Source: Prochlorococcus sp. AG-355-O17
GTDB lineage: Bacteria; Cyanobacteriota; Cyanobacteriia; PCC-6307; Cyanobiaceae
Assembly: GCA_003280655.1 (NCBI GenBank)
Contig: QCEK01000007.1
Span: 27,421 to 91,420 of the forward strand
Direction of reading: 5' to 3'
Length of the DNA: 64,000 bases
The translations under genes were made by a program, and so were the position numbers. The notes under the pieces are model-generated. The model made no database searches and was not told where the DNA came from. It was given only the letters and a program-made list of their open reading frames with translations. This document shows, one piece after another, positions 27,819-38,720 of the stretch; the stretch's first letter is position 1; the number at the start of each line of letters is the position of its first letter.

Positions 27819-29285
27819 ATGAATTCTTGGTGTAGAAATTTAGAATTACTCATAAAATCAAGAAGTTCATTAATCTGGATCAGGACTAAAGAAGAGGAAA
27901 GATTAGAAAAATTAGTTAATCTCTCTTGTGAAAAACTTAATATAAAAAGATTTATTTGCTGGGATTGTGTTAACGGTATAAGAGGATTAATAAATGAAGA
28001 AGGTAAATTTTCTAATAATCCTTTAGGGGTCCTTAATTGGCTTAAAGAACAAAAATCTAAAGTTTCAACAGTTTTATTAGTAAAAGATTTTCATAAATTT
28101 TATGATGATCCATCTATAAATAGAACTATTAAAGAACTATCTTCAGCGCTTAAGCAAACCAGTCATAACTTAATTATTAGTTCTCATTTATTTCCATCAT
28201 CAGAAGAGCTGGATGAATTAATGACAATTCTAAATTTGCCTTTGCCTGATCAAAAAGAATTGAAAAATCTAATAAAAAAAATTGCTACTAATACTAATTC
28301 AAATCTTGATGAACAAGACTTAAACGCACTTTCTATAGCTTCAAGTGGACTTACTGAAATAAAAGTAAAGCAAGTTACTGCAAAGGCCCTTGCTCAAAGA
28401 GGGAAAATAAGTAAAGAAGATATTAAAGATATTCTTGAAGAGAAAAAACAAGTAATCGCTAGAAGTGAAATTTTAGAATTTTTCGAAGCAAAATCAAGTC
28501 AAGATGATATTGGTGGTTTGCATGTTTTAAAAATTTGGCTTAATCAAAGATACAGGGCATTTTCTAAAGAAGCTAGAGACTATGGATTACCTATTCCCAA
28601 GGGAGTACTACTTGTTGGAGCGCAAGGAACAGGGAAATCGCTTACTGCAAAATCAATTTCTAACAGTTGGTCGATGCCGCTACTTAGGTTGGATGTTGGA
28701 AGACTATTTTCTAGCCTTGTTGGTTCAAGCGAAGCAAGAACAAGAGAAGCAATATTAAGAGCTGAGGCCATGTCTCCTTGTATCCTTTGGATTGATGAAA
28801 TTGATAAAGGCTTTGGTGGTGATGCTAGGAGTGATGGAGGGACAAGCCAGAGGGTTTTGGCAAGCTTGCTAACTTGGATGGCTGAAAAAGAATCTGCCGT
28901 ATTTGTCATTGCTACCGCGAATGCTATAGATAAGCTTCCTGCTGAATTATTAAGGAAAGGTAGGTTTGATGAGATATTTTTTCTTGATTTACCAAATTCC
29001 GAAGAAAGATTAAGTATTTTGGATTTGCACTTAAAAAAAAGAAGACCAAGTTACAGTTTCCCTCTGTCTACAATCATAGATAGAACAGATGGATTCTCAG
29101 GAGCAGAACTTGAACAAGCGGTAATAGAGGGGATGCATATTTCATTTTCTGAAAATAGAGAACTTATGGAGAAAGATTTAATAAAGGCAGTTTCTGAATT
29201 AGTGCCCTTATCCAGAACAGCTAAGGAGCAAATTAATATGCTAAAGGAATGGTCATCTACAGGGCGGGCTCGATCTGCATCGTAA
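27819..29285 (+). CDS. ycf46: AAA-family ATPase (Ycf46-like)
   Basis: This 488-aa protein has an N-terminal region (about 1-200, RTKEEERLE) followed by a typical AAA domain: Walker A GAQGTGKSLT near residue 268, Walker B CILWIDEIDKGFGG near 325, and sensor/Arg-finger ATANAIDKLPAELLRKGRFDEIF. The layout matches cyanobacterial and chloroplast Ycf46. Ycf46 has been linked to CO2 uptake and carbon-limitation responses, but that is family knowledge. It follows yidC by 15 bp. Confidence 0.88.
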   Translation: MNSWCRNLELLIKSRSSLIWIRTKEEERLEKLVNLSCEKLNIKRFICWDCVNGIRGLINEEGKFSNNPLGVLNWLKEQKSKVSTVLLVKDFHKFYDDPSINRTIKELSSALKQTSHNLIISSHLFPSSEELDELMTILNLPLPDQKELKNLIKKIATNTNSNLDEQDLNALSIASSGLTEIKVKQVTAKALAQRGKISKEDIKDILEEKKQVIARSEILEFFEAKSSQDDIGGLHVLKIWLNQRYRAFSKEARDYGLPIPKGVLLVGAQGTGKSLTAKSISNSWSMPLLRLDVGRLFSSLVGSSEARTREAILRAEAMSPCILWIDEIDKGFGGDARSDGGTSQRVLASLLTWMAEKESAVFVIATANAIDKLPAELLRKGRFDEIFFLDLPNSEERLSILDLHLKKRRPSYSFPLSTIIDRTDGFSGAELEQAVIEGMHISFSENRELMEKDLIKAVSELVPLSRTAKEQINMLKEWSSTGRARSAS

Positions 29286-29406
29286 CTAAAAATTTTTGTT
29301 TAAAATTATTCTGTAAGTTAGGAATCATTAATTTAGTTAATTTTTAGTCAAAAATCCCTAATAATGAATTTAGATTAATTATTTTAATTAAGGTATAAAA
29401 AAAATA

Positions 29407-30684
29407 GTGTTAGATCAAAAATTAATAAGAGAAAATCCAACTGCAATTGAGGAAAGTTTATCCCTTAGAGGAAAGGTTTTTAACATTTCCCATATACAAG
29501 AATTAACTCTTCAAAAAAAAGAAATAGATACAGAATTGTCTAGTTTCCAATCAGAGAGCAAAAGGTTAAGTAAATTGATTGGTCAAGAAATCAGTAAATC
29601 GAAAAATAATGATTCTCCAGAACTAAATAATTTAAAGAAAAAAGGAAATGAATACAGAACCAAAATTTCTGAATTTGAAGAAAAAAAAAGAACATTAGAA
29701 AAAAAAATATATGATGAAATTTCTAATTTGCCAAATTTACCTAGCAAAGATGCCCCTATTGGAAAAGATGAAAGTCATAATATCCAAGTAAAAACTTGGG
29801 GAGATCCTCTATTAACAGAGAATCTTAAATCTCACTGGGAAATAGGTGAAAATCTTAATCTTTTTGACTCTATAAAATCAACAAAAATATCAAAAAGTCG
29901 TTTTATTACGCTTATTGGCAATGGTGCAAGATTAGAGAGGGCACTAATAAATTTTATGCTCGACATGCATACTAAAAATGGTTATTTAGAGTTAATGCCT
30001 CCAGCTTTAGTGAATTCAGAAAGTCTTACCGGATCTGGTCAATTACCTAAATTTTCAAATGAAAGTTTTAAGTGTTCCAACGACGACCTATGGCTTTCTC
30101 CTACAGCTGAAGTTCCACTAACTGCTTTCCATAGAAATGAAATAATTGATCCCAAGCAATTACCCATTAAGTATGTTGCATACAGCCCATGTTTTAGGAG
30201 AGAAGCTGGAAGTTATGGAAGGGATACTAAAGGTTTAATAAGACTTCATCAATTTAATAAAGTGGAGCTGTATTGGTTTTGTGATCCAAGTAAATCTTTA
30301 GAAGCTCATCAAAAAATCACTTTAGATGCAGAAAGCATTTTAAAAAAGCTAAATTTACCTTACAGATTAGTTGATATTTGTACTGGAGACTTAGGTTTTT
30401 CTTCAAGCAGAACTTTTGATCTTGAAGTCTGGCTACCAAGTAGTAAATCTTTTAGGGAAATTTCAAGTTGTAGCAACTGTTTAGACTTCCAAGCCCGCAG
30501 ATCATCAATAAGAACGAAAATTGATAAAAAAAACACATATTTGCATACCTTAAATGGTAGTGGCCTTGCTATTGGAAGAACTATGGCTGCTATTCTTGAG
30601 AATGGTCAACAAATAGATGGCAGCGTAAAAATCCCAGATGCTCTCGTGCCATATTTTGGTTCAAATTTTTTAAAAACTGCTTAA
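29407..30684 (+). CDS. serS: Seryl-tRNA synthetase
   Basis: This 425-aa enzyme starts with GTG at 29407. It has the N-terminal coiled-coil arm (about residues 20-110) that reads the long variable arm of tRNA-Ser. The class II core shows [35 protein letters not shown] with motif 2, and [20 protein letters not shown] for motif 3. Normal length. Confidence 0.97.
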   Translation: MLDQKLIRENPTAIEESLSLRGKVFNISHIQELTLQKKEIDTELSSFQSESKRLSKLIGQEISKSKNNDSPELNNLKKKGNEYRTKISEFEEKKRTLEKKIYDEISNLPNLPSKDAPIGKDESHNIQVKTWGDPLLTENLKSHWEIGENLNLFDSIKSTKISKSRFITLIGNGARLERALINFMLDMHTKNGYLELMPPALVNSESLTGSGQLPKFSNESFKCSNDDLWLSPTAEVPLTAFHRNEIIDPKQLPIKYVAYSPCFRREAGSYGRDTKGLIRLHQFNKVELYWFCDPSKSLEAHQKITLDAESILKKLNLPYRLVDICTGDLGFSSSRTFDLEVWLPSSKSFREISSCSNCLDFQARRSSIRTKIDKKNTYLHTLNGSGLAIGRTMAAILENGQQIDGSVKIPDALVPYFGSNFLKTA

Positions 30685-30693
30685 TATAACTAA

Positions 30694-31773
30694 ATGAACG
30701 TTTTAACCTCAATAACAGTTCTGGGATTTCTCATTTTTTTTCATGAGATGGGTCATTTTCTTGCAGCAATTTTGCAAGGTATATATGTTGATGGATTTTC
30801 AATTGGTTTTGGACCATCAATAATACAGAAAAGATATAAAGATATTACCTATTCACTTAGAGCCTTTCCCCTTGGGGGCTTTGTTTCCTTTCCAGATGAA
30901 GAAATAAATAATATTGATCCAAAAGATCCTAATCTTTTAAAAAATAGGCCAGTTATTCAAAGAGTGATTGTTATATCCGCTGGGGTATTCGCTAACTTAA
31001 TTCTTGCCTACACTATCCTAATTATAAATGTAACGACTATTGGAATTCCATTTGATCCTGATCCTGGAATTTTAGTTTTAGCTACTCAGCCCAATAAGGC
31101 CGCCTCTCTTGCTGGATTACAAGCAGGAGATAAAATCTTAAAAATTGAAAGCAGTACTTTAGGAGTTGGCGATCAAGCAGTTTCTACTTTAGTAAAAGAG
31201 ATTCAAAATTCATCAGAGAACCCTATTTCGATAACAATTGATAGAGATGGAGTTCTGCAAGATTTAACTTTGGTACCAAAAAATATAGATGGGAAAGGTA
31301 CAATAGGTGCTCAATTACAGCCTAATATAAAAAAAGAAACTAAAAAAACAAAAAACATATTCGAACTATTTAAATATACCAATAATGAATTTTCATCACT
31401 TTTGGTAAAAACAATACAAGGTTATAAAGGATTAATTACAAATTTCTCCTCTACAGCTCAACAATTAAGTGGGCCAGTCAAAATCGTTGAAATTGGAGCT
31501 CAATTGTCAGAACAAGGAGGAACAGGGATATTATTATTTGCCGCTCTAATTTCAATAAATTTAGCAGTTCTCAATTCTTTACCCTTACCATTATTAGATG
31601 GAGGACAACTTCTTTTCACTTTAATTGAAGGTTTTAGAGGAAAACCAGTACCAGTTAAGATACAAATGGTTGTTACTCAATCAAGTTTCTTTCTTTTAGT
31701 TGGACTTAGTGTGCTGCTCATAATAAGGGATACTAGTCAACTTTTAATTGTACAAAGATTATTAAACCAATAA
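30694..31773 (+). CDS. rseP: RseP-like site-2 zinc metalloprotease
   Basis: This 359-residue M50 protease has the zinc-binding HEMGH in helix 1 near residue 18, a PDZ domain (about 115-205, KAASLAGLQAGDKILKI), and the third-ligand segment NLAVLNSLPLPLLDGGQ. It performs regulated intramembrane proteolysis, usually releasing an ECF sigma factor. It follows serS by 9 bp and precedes rpsN. Confidence 0.92.
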   Translation: MNVLTSITVLGFLIFFHEMGHFLAAILQGIYVDGFSIGFGPSIIQKRYKDITYSLRAFPLGGFVSFPDEEINNIDPKDPNLLKNRPVIQRVIVISAGVFANLILAYTILIINVTTIGIPFDPDPGILVLATQPNKAASLAGLQAGDKILKIESSTLGVGDQAVSTLVKEIQNSSENPISITIDRDGVLQDLTLVPKNIDGKGTIGAQLQPNIKKETKKTKNIFELFKYTNNEFSSLLVKTIQGYKGLITNFSSTAQQLSGPVKIVEIGAQLSEQGGTGILLFAALISINLAVLNSLPLPLLDGGQLLFTLIEGFRGKPVPVKIQMVVTQSSFFLLVGLSVLLIIRDTSQLLIVQRLLNQ

Positions 31774-31834
31774 ATAAATTTTTAAAATTGATATCTAAGC
31801 TGTTAAGATAAATAAATACTTAAGATTTTACTAG

Positions 31835-32137
31835 ATGGCTAAAAAGTCCATGATTGCGAGAGAAGTCAAACGCAAAAAACTTGTTCAAAAATATGCTGCG
31901 AAAAGAAAATCATTATTAGATGAATTCAATTCTGCAAAAGACCCTATGGAAAGATTAGAAATACATAGAAAGATACAGGGTTTGCCTAGAAACTCTGCTC
32001 CAAATAGGGTTAGAAATAGGTGTTGGGCAACTGGCAAACCAAGGGGTGTATACAGAGATTTTGGTCTTTGCAGGAATCAGTTAAGGCAAAGAGCTCACAA
32101 TGGTGAGCTCCCTGGGGTAGTGAAATCAAGTTGGTAG
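31835..32137 (+). CDS. rpsN: 30S ribosomal protein S14
   Basis: The 100-aa product is the zinc-free (C-minus) bS14 type: [15 protein letters not shown] at the N-terminus, [20 protein letters not shown] and a C-terminal [14 protein letters not shown]. It is the standard cyanobacterial form. Confidence 0.97.
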   Translation: MAKKSMIAREVKRKKLVQKYAAKRKSLLDEFNSAKDPMERLEIHRKIQGLPRNSAPNRVRNRCWATGKPRGVYRDFGLCRNQLRQRAHNGELPGVVKSSW

Positions 32138-32306
32138 TTAAAGTAAGTTTTAAAGAACTTTAATAAATACTTTAAAATTCATAATAAAAAAATTTAAATT
32201 CATTTTTGGAAAAATTTAAGAAATTTTATGGCTTATCTAAATAATTTACTCAATATGTCCCTATAAAATGTAAGAATAAATTATGTATAGATTTATAATT
32301 TAAAAA

Positions 32307-34472
32307 GTGGAAGGACAAAATAAGTCGATCACGTTTGACGGACGAGAGATACGACTAACTACAGGACTATATGCTCCTCAAGCAAATGGCTCAGTAATGA
32401 TTGAGTGCGGTGACACCTCTCTATTAGTTACAGCAACAAAAACCACAAAAAAAGATGTTTCGGACTTTCTACCTCTAATTTGTGATTATGAGGAGAAACT
32501 ATATGCTGCAGGAAGAATTCCTGGTGGTTTTATGAGGAGAGAGGGTCGCCCTCCAGAAAGAGCGACTTTAATCGCAAGATTGATTGATAGGCCAATGAGG
32601 CCTCTCTTCCCCGCATGGATGAGAGATGAGATACAAATTGTCGCCTCTTGTCTTTCTCTAGATGAGAGAGTTCCAGCAGATGTTTTAGCTGTTACTGGGG
32701 CATCAATAGCAACTTTACTTGGAGAGATTCCATTTTATGGGCCAATGGCTGCGGTTAGAGTTGGTCTCATTGGAGATGATTTCATCTTAAATCCAAGTTA
32801 TAGAGAGATAGAGAGAGGAGATTTAGACATTGTTGTTGCAGGTTCACCTGAAGGCATTGTTATGATTGAAGCAGGTGCTAACCAATTATCAGAGCAAGAT
32901 ACAATCGAAGCTATAGATTTTGGTTATGAAGCAGTCACTGAACTTATTAAATCGCAAGAAGATTTACTAAAAGATTTAGGAATAAAACAGATTAAGCCAT
33001 CTGACCCTGAAGAAGATAAAACATTGCCCACTTATTTAGAGAAAAACTGCACAAAACCAATTGAGTTAGTTTTAAAGAAATTTGATCTTTCAAAGGAAGA
33101 GAGGGATCTTGAACTCGAAAAAATAAAAGTTGAGACTCAAAGTAAGATTGATTCTTTGAAAGAGGATAACCAACTAAAAGTTCTTCTTTCAGAAAATGAT
33201 AAGTTATTCAGTTCCGATTTTAAAAAATTAACAAAAAAACTGATGAGGTCGCAAATCATAAATGATGGGAAAAGAGTAGATGGAAGAGATCTCGACGAAG
33301 TTAGAAAAATATCAGCTTCTGCAGGAATCCTTCCAAAAAGAGTTCATGGCTCTGCATTATTCCAAAGAGGTTTAACCCAAGTTTTATCAACAACCACATT
33401 AGGTACTCCTAGCGATGCTCAAGAAATGGATGATCTGAATCCAAGTACTGAAAAAACTTATCTTCATCACTATAATTTCCCTCCTTATTCAGTGGGAGAA
33501 ACAAGACCAATGAGAACTCCTGGGAGAAGGGAGATTGGGCATGGAGCATTAGCTGAGAGAGCAATAATCCCTGTATTGCCTGGGAAAGAAACATTTCCTT
33601 ATGTCCTGAGGGTAGTTAGCGAAGTTTTAAGTTCGAACGGATCTACTTCAATGGGTTCTGTATGTGGAAGCACACTTTCATTACTAGATGCAGGTGTTCC
33701 TTTAAAGGCCCCTGTAAGTGGGACTGCTATGGGCTTAATTAAAGAAGGCAAAGAAGTACGAATTCTTACCGATATTCAAGGAATTGAAGATTTTCTTGGA
33801 GATATGGACTTTAAAGTTGCAGGTACTGATAAGGGTATAACAGCATTACAAATGGATATGAAAATTACAGGTTTACCAGTCTCTATTATTTCTGATGCGA
33901 TTAAAAAAGCTCGTCCTGCACGATTACATATTTTAGAAAAGATGCAACAGGCAATAGATAAACCTCAAGAGTCCCTCTCCCCTCATGCTCCTCGACTTCT
34001 AAGCTTTAGGATTGATCCTGAGCTTATAGGAACTGTAATAGGACCTGGTGGAAGAACTATTAAAGGAATTACTGAAAGAACAAATACAAAAATTGATATA
34101 GAAGATGGTGGAATTGTAACTATTGCTTCTCATGATGGAGCTGCTGCGGAAGAAGCTCAAAAGATCATTGAAGGGCTTACAAGAAAAGTGCATGAAGGAG
34201 AAATCTTCTCAGGAGTGGTTACTCGAATTATTCCAATTGGCGCTTTTGTTGAAATCCTCCCAGGAAAAGAAGGAATGGTTCACATATCCCAACTATCTGA
34301 AGCGAGGGTTGAAAGAGTTGAAGATGTAGTAAGACAGGGTGATGAAGTAACAGTAAGAGTTAGAGAGATTGATAGTAGAGGAAGAATTAATCTTACTTTG
34401 AGAGGTGTGGGTCAAAATAATGGAATGTCTTATCCTCAACCAACACCAACTCCAGTTGCTCCGCTTAATTAA
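32307..34472 (+). CDS. pnp: Polynucleotide phosphorylase
   Basis: This 721-aa enzyme is full length: two RNase PH domains (about 10-220 and 320-540; signature [20 protein letters not shown] and GAIAERAIIP-like [10 protein letters not shown]), the alpha-helical domain between them, then KH (about 565-625, [14 protein letters not shown]) and S1 (about 635-705, [23 protein letters not shown]) domains. It degrades RNA 3' to 5' using phosphate. It starts with GTG at 32307. Convergent with the broken cysQ. Confidence 0.96.
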   Translation: MEGQNKSITFDGREIRLTTGLYAPQANGSVMIECGDTSLLVTATKTTKKDVSDFLPLICDYEEKLYAAGRIPGGFMRREGRPPERATLIARLIDRPMRPLFPAWMRDEIQIVASCLSLDERVPADVLAVTGASIATLLGEIPFYGPMAAVRVGLIGDDFILNPSYREIERGDLDIVVAGSPEGIVMIEAGANQLSEQDTIEAIDFGYEAVTELIKSQEDLLKDLGIKQIKPSDPEEDKTLPTYLEKNCTKPIELVLKKFDLSKEERDLELEKIKVETQSKIDSLKEDNQLKVLLSENDKLFSSDFKKLTKKLMRSQIINDGKRVDGRDLDEVRKISASAGILPKRVHGSALFQRGLTQVLSTTTLGTPSDAQEMDDLNPSTEKTYLHHYNFPPYSVGETRPMRTPGRREIGHGALAERAIIPVLPGKETFPYVLRVVSEVLSSNGSTSMGSVCGSTLSLLDAGVPLKAPVSGTAMGLIKEGKEVRILTDIQGIEDFLGDMDFKVAGTDKGITALQMDMKITGLPVSIISDAIKKARPARLHILEKMQQAIDKPQESLSPHAPRLLSFRIDPELIGTVIGPGGRTIKGITERTNTKIDIEDGGIVTIASHDGAAAEEAQKIIEGLTRKVHEGEIFSGVVTRIIPIGAFVEILPGKEGMVHISQLSEARVERVEDVVRQGDEVTVRVREIDSRGRINLTLRGVGQNNGMSYPQPTPTPVAPLN

Positions 34473-34494
34473 AAACTAAACGATTCAATGAAAA

Positions 34495-35392
34495 CTAAAG
34501 AGGATAAATTTCATTATCCTCGATGATATTCTTAATTTCTAGACAAATACTCCCGTGGATATTTTTATTATTTGTTGCGACGATAATACCTCCTTGTTCA
34601 AAACTACTTTTACCATATGATAATTCTTGTTTATCTATATTTGTAATTGCTCCACCAGCTTCTTTTAAAATTGACTCTGGAGCAGCAAAATCCCAATCTT
34701 TTGGGGAGCTTTTCCTTGGCAAACTAAGACAAATATAAATATCTCTGTCTCCTCTAACTATAGATGCAATTTTGCAGCCAATGCTTCCCATAATTTCTAC
34801 TTTGTGAAAATTTATTTTTTGAATTAAATTTCTCAAAGTTTCATTTCTATGATTTTTAGTTGTTACTAACTTCATTTCTTGAAGATTCTTATTATTTATG
34901 AGATTTGGTTTATATTTCCTGCCATCTCTTTTTTCGCAACATGTTTTCTCTCCATCTGCAATCCATAATTAATCTTTTTCTGGAATCAAAACAAACCCGA
35001 TATATGGTTTTTGTTTAAAATTCAATGCCAAATGCATCGCATAGTTACATGATCCCTGGATGAAATCTTTTGTTCCATCAAGAGGATCAAGAACCCATAC
35101 CCAATCATTTTTAGTGACAAAGTTTTTTGAAGTTTTAACATTTTCTTCGCTCAAAATATCCCATTTAATATTTCTATATTTTTGATTTATTCTTTCGTTA
35201 ATAATTTCATTTACTTTTAAATCAGCTAAAGGAACAGGATCGTCTTCATAACTATTCTTTGATATTTTTTTTACCATCCGCATCTTCTAACAATTTAGAG
35301 TAATAAAGCAAAATATCTGCTGCTTGCCAGCTTAAAATTCTTATATCATCGATAAGATTATTAATATCTACTCGAGAAGGTAATTTAATCAT
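34495..35392 (-). pseudogene. cysQ: 3'(2'),5'-bisphosphate nucleotidase (CysQ/IMPase family), disrupted by a frameshift and a stop
   Basis: Read from the ATG at 35392 (MIKLPSRVDINNLIDDIRIL) the frame stops at TAG after KNIKE. The same protein continues one frame over if an A8 run near 35266-35273 had seven A: GKKISKNSYEDDPVPLADLK, then the IMPase motif VWVLDPLDGTKDFIQ. It hits an in-frame TAA after GFVLIPEKD (34969-34971) and continues LWIADGEKTCCEKR, then KDWDFAAPESILKEAGGAI to the end at 34495. The total length, 898 bp, is one base over a multiple of three. The family breaks down PAP from sulfate assimilation. Two separate lesions make decay likely; a sequence error is possible. Confidence 0.85.
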
Positions 35393-35395
35393 TAA

Positions 35396-36259
35396 ATGAA
35401 TAATAATTTCTCATTATCCCATAGAAAAGAAGAACCTGAAAAAGGGATTTTATATATAGTTGGCACTCCAATTGGTAATTTAAATGATATCTCCCTAAGA
35501 GCAATAAATATTCTTAAGAATGTTTCTTTAGTTGCTTGTGAAGATACAAGACAAACAAAAAAAATAATGAACAAGTTTAATATTTCAAATAAGCTTATAA
35601 GTTTTAATAAACATAATTCTTCAATTAAGATCCCAAATATAATAAGTGATCTTAAAGAAGGAAAATCCATAGCACTTGTAAGTGATGCTGGTGTACCAGG
35701 AATTTGCGATCCTGGAGAAGATATTGCTAAGAGTGTAAGATCAGAAGGATTAGATATAATTTGCATCCCTGGAGCATGTGCTGCAGTAACAGCACTTGTT
35801 TCAAGTGGGTTACCCTCTTCAAGTTTCGTATTTGAAGGCTTTCTTCCTAGAAAAGAAATTGACAGAGCAAAAATCCTTGTAGAAATTAGTAAAAGTGAAA
35901 AAACAACTATTATTTACGAATCACCTAAGCGACTCAAAAAATTACTAAAGGAATTATTTAAATACTGTGGAGGTGATCGTGAAATAATGGTGGCTAGAGA
36001 ATTAACAAAGAAATTTGAAGAACATGTTGGGAATAATATTAATGAAGTAATAGATTTCTTCAATAGTAAGGATGTAATTGGAGAAATAACAATCGTATTA
36101 AAAGGAATAAACAAACAAAGGGATCTGAATTTTGATAAATTTGATATGAAAAAGGATCTAAACGATTTAATGAATGCAGGCTTAAGTTTGTCAGCAGCAT
36201 CTAAATACTTAGCGAAGAAAAATGGATTAAAGAAAAGCGAAATTTATAATTTGAATTAA
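35396..36259 (+). CDS. rsmI: 16S rRNA 2'-O-ribose C1402 methyltransferase
   Basis: This 287-residue SAM enzyme of the tetrapyrrole methylase fold shows ILYIVGTPIGNLNDISLRAI, the LVSDAGVPGICDPGEDI active-site loop, FVFEGFLPRKE and YESPKRLKK, all RsmI hallmarks. It methylates C1402 of 16S rRNA. Start codons of rsmI and the broken cysQ are 3 bp apart and divergent, so they share a promoter region that lies inside each other's gene ends. Confidence 0.95.
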   Translation: MNNNFSLSHRKEEPEKGILYIVGTPIGNLNDISLRAINILKNVSLVACEDTRQTKKIMNKFNISNKLISFNKHNSSIKIPNIISDLKEGKSIALVSDAGVPGICDPGEDIAKSVRSEGLDIICIPGACAAVTALVSSGLPSSSFVFEGFLPRKEIDRAKILVEISKSEKTTIIYESPKRLKKLLKELFKYCGGDREIMVARELTKKFEEHVGNNINEVIDFFNSKDVIGEITIVLKGINKQRDLNFDKFDMKKDLNDLMNAGLSLSAASKYLAKKNGLKKSEIYNLN

Positions 36260-36284
36260 TATTTAAAATAAATTACTAAATAAT

Positions 36285-36503
36285 ATGAGTTTCTTTATTA
36301 GAAAATTAACCCTAGCAGTAATTTTCAACTCTTGTTTATTTTTAATCTTATTTATTGGAATACAAAATAGTTCAAACAAAAGCAAAGTAGACTTACTAAT
36401 CGACGAAACAATTGAACTCCCAATAAGTTTTATAGTGGGTTCAAGTTTTATATTAGGTTCTATTTTTGGAAACTTTCTAGTTTTCGGTATGAATAATGAA
36501 TAA
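36285..36503 (+). CDS. Small two-helix membrane protein
   Basis: This 72-residue protein has two hydrophobic helices (about 8-26 and 45-68) with a short KSKVDLLIDE linker, in the style of LapA/DUF1049-type cyanobacterial membrane proteins. The second helix contains SFIVGSSFILGSIFGNFLVFG. No function is assigned. It lies just after rsmI. Confidence 0.6.
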   Translation: MSFFIRKLTLAVIFNSCLFLILFIGIQNSSNKSKVDLLIDETIELPISFIVGSSFILGSIFGNFLVFGMNNE

Positions 36504-36510
36504 AAATTGA

Positions 36511-37194
36511 TCAAAGAGCTATTAAATTTTCAGCACAAATAATTCTTGAAATTCCTCTCTCAATAAGAATAGGGGCTGCGATTCTAAAAACATCAGTATT
36601 TGGAACTTTAAGTACCTTTTGGTCCTTGCTACAAGATCTTTTAGCAAGACTTAAATCAAAAAATATTTCTATAGTTTTTCTATTCAAATCATCATGAGGT
36701 AAGAATTCCCATTCTGGGAAATCTTTTAATAACTTTATCTCTAACTCTATTTTTTTATCTACAACCATATATGCAATGTTAGGGAAATCAATGTCTAATA
36801 TAGATACCGAAGATAATTCTTTTCGAGAAGAACTGTCAATTTCATAATCTAAAGGAGCAATTTCAAAAAAAGAATCAATTGGAGCAAAATCTGAGGCAGT
36901 TATATTTTCATTTAAAACATCGGGATTATTAGAATCTTTCCTTAAATCATCACCATCAAAATCTGATTTTTTAAAATCATTAGTTTGATTCCGATTTGTT
37001 CTAGATTTTTGTACAAAAGTTTTACTTTTATTAAAATATTCTTTGTATTTTAATTCTCCTAGGTTTTTTTTCAGATTTCTTATAATTGTGGATTTAGTAC
37101 AATTATATTTTTGTGACAAAACATCAATAGCTAAACCATGCTTAAAATTTTTAACTATTTCTTCTTTTTGTTTCTCAGTAAGTCTTTTGGTCAA
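36511..37194 (-). CDS. Helix-turn-helix domain conserved hypothetical protein
   Basis: The first 50 residues (KRLTEKQKEEIVKNFKHGLA then YNCTKSTIIRNLKKNLGE) form a resolvase/transposase-like helix-turn-helix. A variable, Asp/Asn-rich linker (about 60-120) follows, then a C-terminal domain with FPEWEFLPHDDLNRKTIEIFFD and RIAAPILIERGISRIICAENLIAL. The layout is that of a cyanobacterial conserved protein of unknown function, possibly a regulator. 227 aa. It is the last gene before the polysaccharide region. Confidence 0.72.
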   Translation of the reverse strand: MTKRLTEKQKEEIVKNFKHGLAIDVLSQKYNCTKSTIIRNLKKNLGELKYKEYFNKSKTFVQKSRTNRNQTNDFKKSDFDGDDLRKDSNNPDVLNENITASDFAPIDSFFEIAPLDYEIDSSSRKELSSVSILDIDFPNIAYMVVDKKIELEIKLLKDFPEWEFLPHDDLNRKTIEIFFDLSLAKRSCSKDQKVLKVPNTDVFRIAAPILIERGISRIICAENLIAL

Positions 37195-37329
37195 GATTAG
37201 AATTCAAGCACTCTACAATCTTATTCTTTTTCTAGTTAAAAGAAAATAAAAGAAAACTTTTACAAATAATAATTAAAAACGATTTAACTAGATTGTTTAG
37301 ATCTAAAGGTTTAGATATAATAATTGAAT

Positions 37330-37403
<74 letters not shown>

Positions 37404-37567
37404 TAATTTTTTGTCAAATAATTAAGATTATCAAATCAGTAAATAGATAAATCTCAGATTAACGAATCCCATTTTTCTATGTATTGGATTGATTGATTTT
37501 CTTTAGTTTGTTTGATTCTTAAAAATATCGAGTATTGATTTTCAACTTTCTCTATAACAATTAAACT

Positions 37568-37587
37568 AAATAAATAAATAAATAAAT
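37568..37587 (+). repeat. AAAT tetranucleotide repeat, five units, upstream of FkbM gene
   Basis: Five perfect AAAT units are followed by AATAA and lie 9-29 bp before the ATG at 37597. Such a tract next to a start could vary by slippage and alter the spacing of signals, though AT richness makes this weak evidence. Confidence 0.6.
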
Positions 37588-37596
37588 AATAACTCT

Positions 37597-38355
37597 ATGC
37601 GAATAAGAAAAAATATAAGTTTTTGTGCTAGAAAATTATCTGATTTATTTTATGATTTATCAATATTTTTTAAAAAACAATCAACATCTCTCTATCCATT
37701 TACATCAATAAATGATTTAGATAGACAAATTTCTATTCTTTTACCAAATTTACTTAACAGTAAAACTTTTTACATAGAAGTTGGGGCCAATGACGGAATT
37801 ACTCAGAGTAATACATTTTTCTTAGAAAAAATATATAAGGCAAAAGGAATGCTCATAGAAGCATCTCCTTCTCTTTATGAGAAATGCTTTCTTTACAGAG
37901 GCAAGCAAAATATTATAGAAAATTATGCATTAGTTTCTCCAAGTTATAAAAAAGGATTTGTAAAATTAATTTTTGGAAATTTATTTACTACACAATCAAA
38001 AACTAATAAAGGTTCTCTAGAACATGCAAGAAAAGGAGTTATTCGAAAATTACCAATTAGAAAATTATTAGGTTTACCAAAAGATCATGTTTATAATTTT
38101 TTTGCCCCTACCACAACACTTAATAGTTTAATTGAAATGCATTCTATAAATAATGTTGATTTATTATCTTTAGATGTTGAAGGCAATGAACTCGCTATTT
38201 TGGAAGGTTGCAGCTTAGAGAAAGGGCATATAAAAAATATTCTTGTAGAGACTTCAGATTACAAAACAATCAACGATTATCTTATAAATTCTGGATATTT
38301 CTTAATTAAGAAACTTTCAGGACACGATTATTTGTATAGCCTCAAAAATCCGTAG
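37597..38355 (+). CDS. FkbM family methyltransferase
   Basis: This 252-aa protein has the SAM motif FYIEVGANDGITQSNTFFLE near residue 62, LIEASPSLYEKC, and the C-terminal DLLSLDVEGNELAILEG (motif IV) with NILVETS. FkbM enzymes O-methylate sugars of polysaccharides. It is the first gene after the tRNA-Arg. A remnant of another FkbM gene follows it. Confidence 0.88.
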   Translation: MRIRKNISFCARKLSDLFYDLSIFFKKQSTSLYPFTSINDLDRQISILLPNLLNSKTFYIEVGANDGITQSNTFFLEKIYKAKGMLIEASPSLYEKCFLYRGKQNIIENYALVSPSYKKGFVKLIFGNLFTTQSKTNKGSLEHARKGVIRKLPIRKLLGLPKDHVYNFFAPTTTLNSLIEMHSINNVDLLSLDVEGNELAILEGCSLEKGHIKNILVETSDYKTINDYLINSGYFLIKKLSGHDYLYSLKNP

Positions 38356-38431
38356 AAAATTCCGAAGATATTTATGGAAATTAACAAAAACTTCTACGCA
38401 ATCTTATGTTATGTGTGCTTTTAGTTGTTGA

Positions 38432-38563
38432 AATCTACTAGATAAAGGCAATAATAAAATTATTAGTTTTGAGCCATTAATCCAATCCATGAAACTGACA
38501 ACGATTCAAATAACTGCAGTCTCAAAATTCGACAGTGATACTACTTGGAATCATCACCTTTAA
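38432..38563 (+). pseudogene. Remnant of a second FkbM-type methyltransferase
   Basis: In frame 38432-38563 reads NLLDKGNNKIISFEPLIQ followed by SKFDSDTTWNHHL-stop. KIISFEPL is the conserved strand of many FkbM proteins, and the DxxW segment about 22 residues later matches their next element. No start, no motif I and no C-terminal half are present. The rest of the 38356-38720 gap shows no recognisable gene. Confidence 0.45.
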
Positions 38564-38720
38564 ACTTTTTTTATATATAGAAATTTTTTCTTTCTCATAA
38601 ATCTTTTTTAGCAATTTAAAAATTAATATCTTTGAATATAAAGTAAAAAATCTAATAAATAGCCATTTAAATTCAAATTAACCTATAAAATATTTAAAAA
38701 AATAAAGCATTAAAGTTGTA

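Noticed and set aside
32091..32110. Perfect 8-bp hairpin GAGCTCAC-AATG-GTGAGCTC near the end of rpsN
   Set aside because: It encodes the conserved AHNGELPG tail of S14 and has no T tract after it, so it is probably a coding coincidence rather than a terminator.
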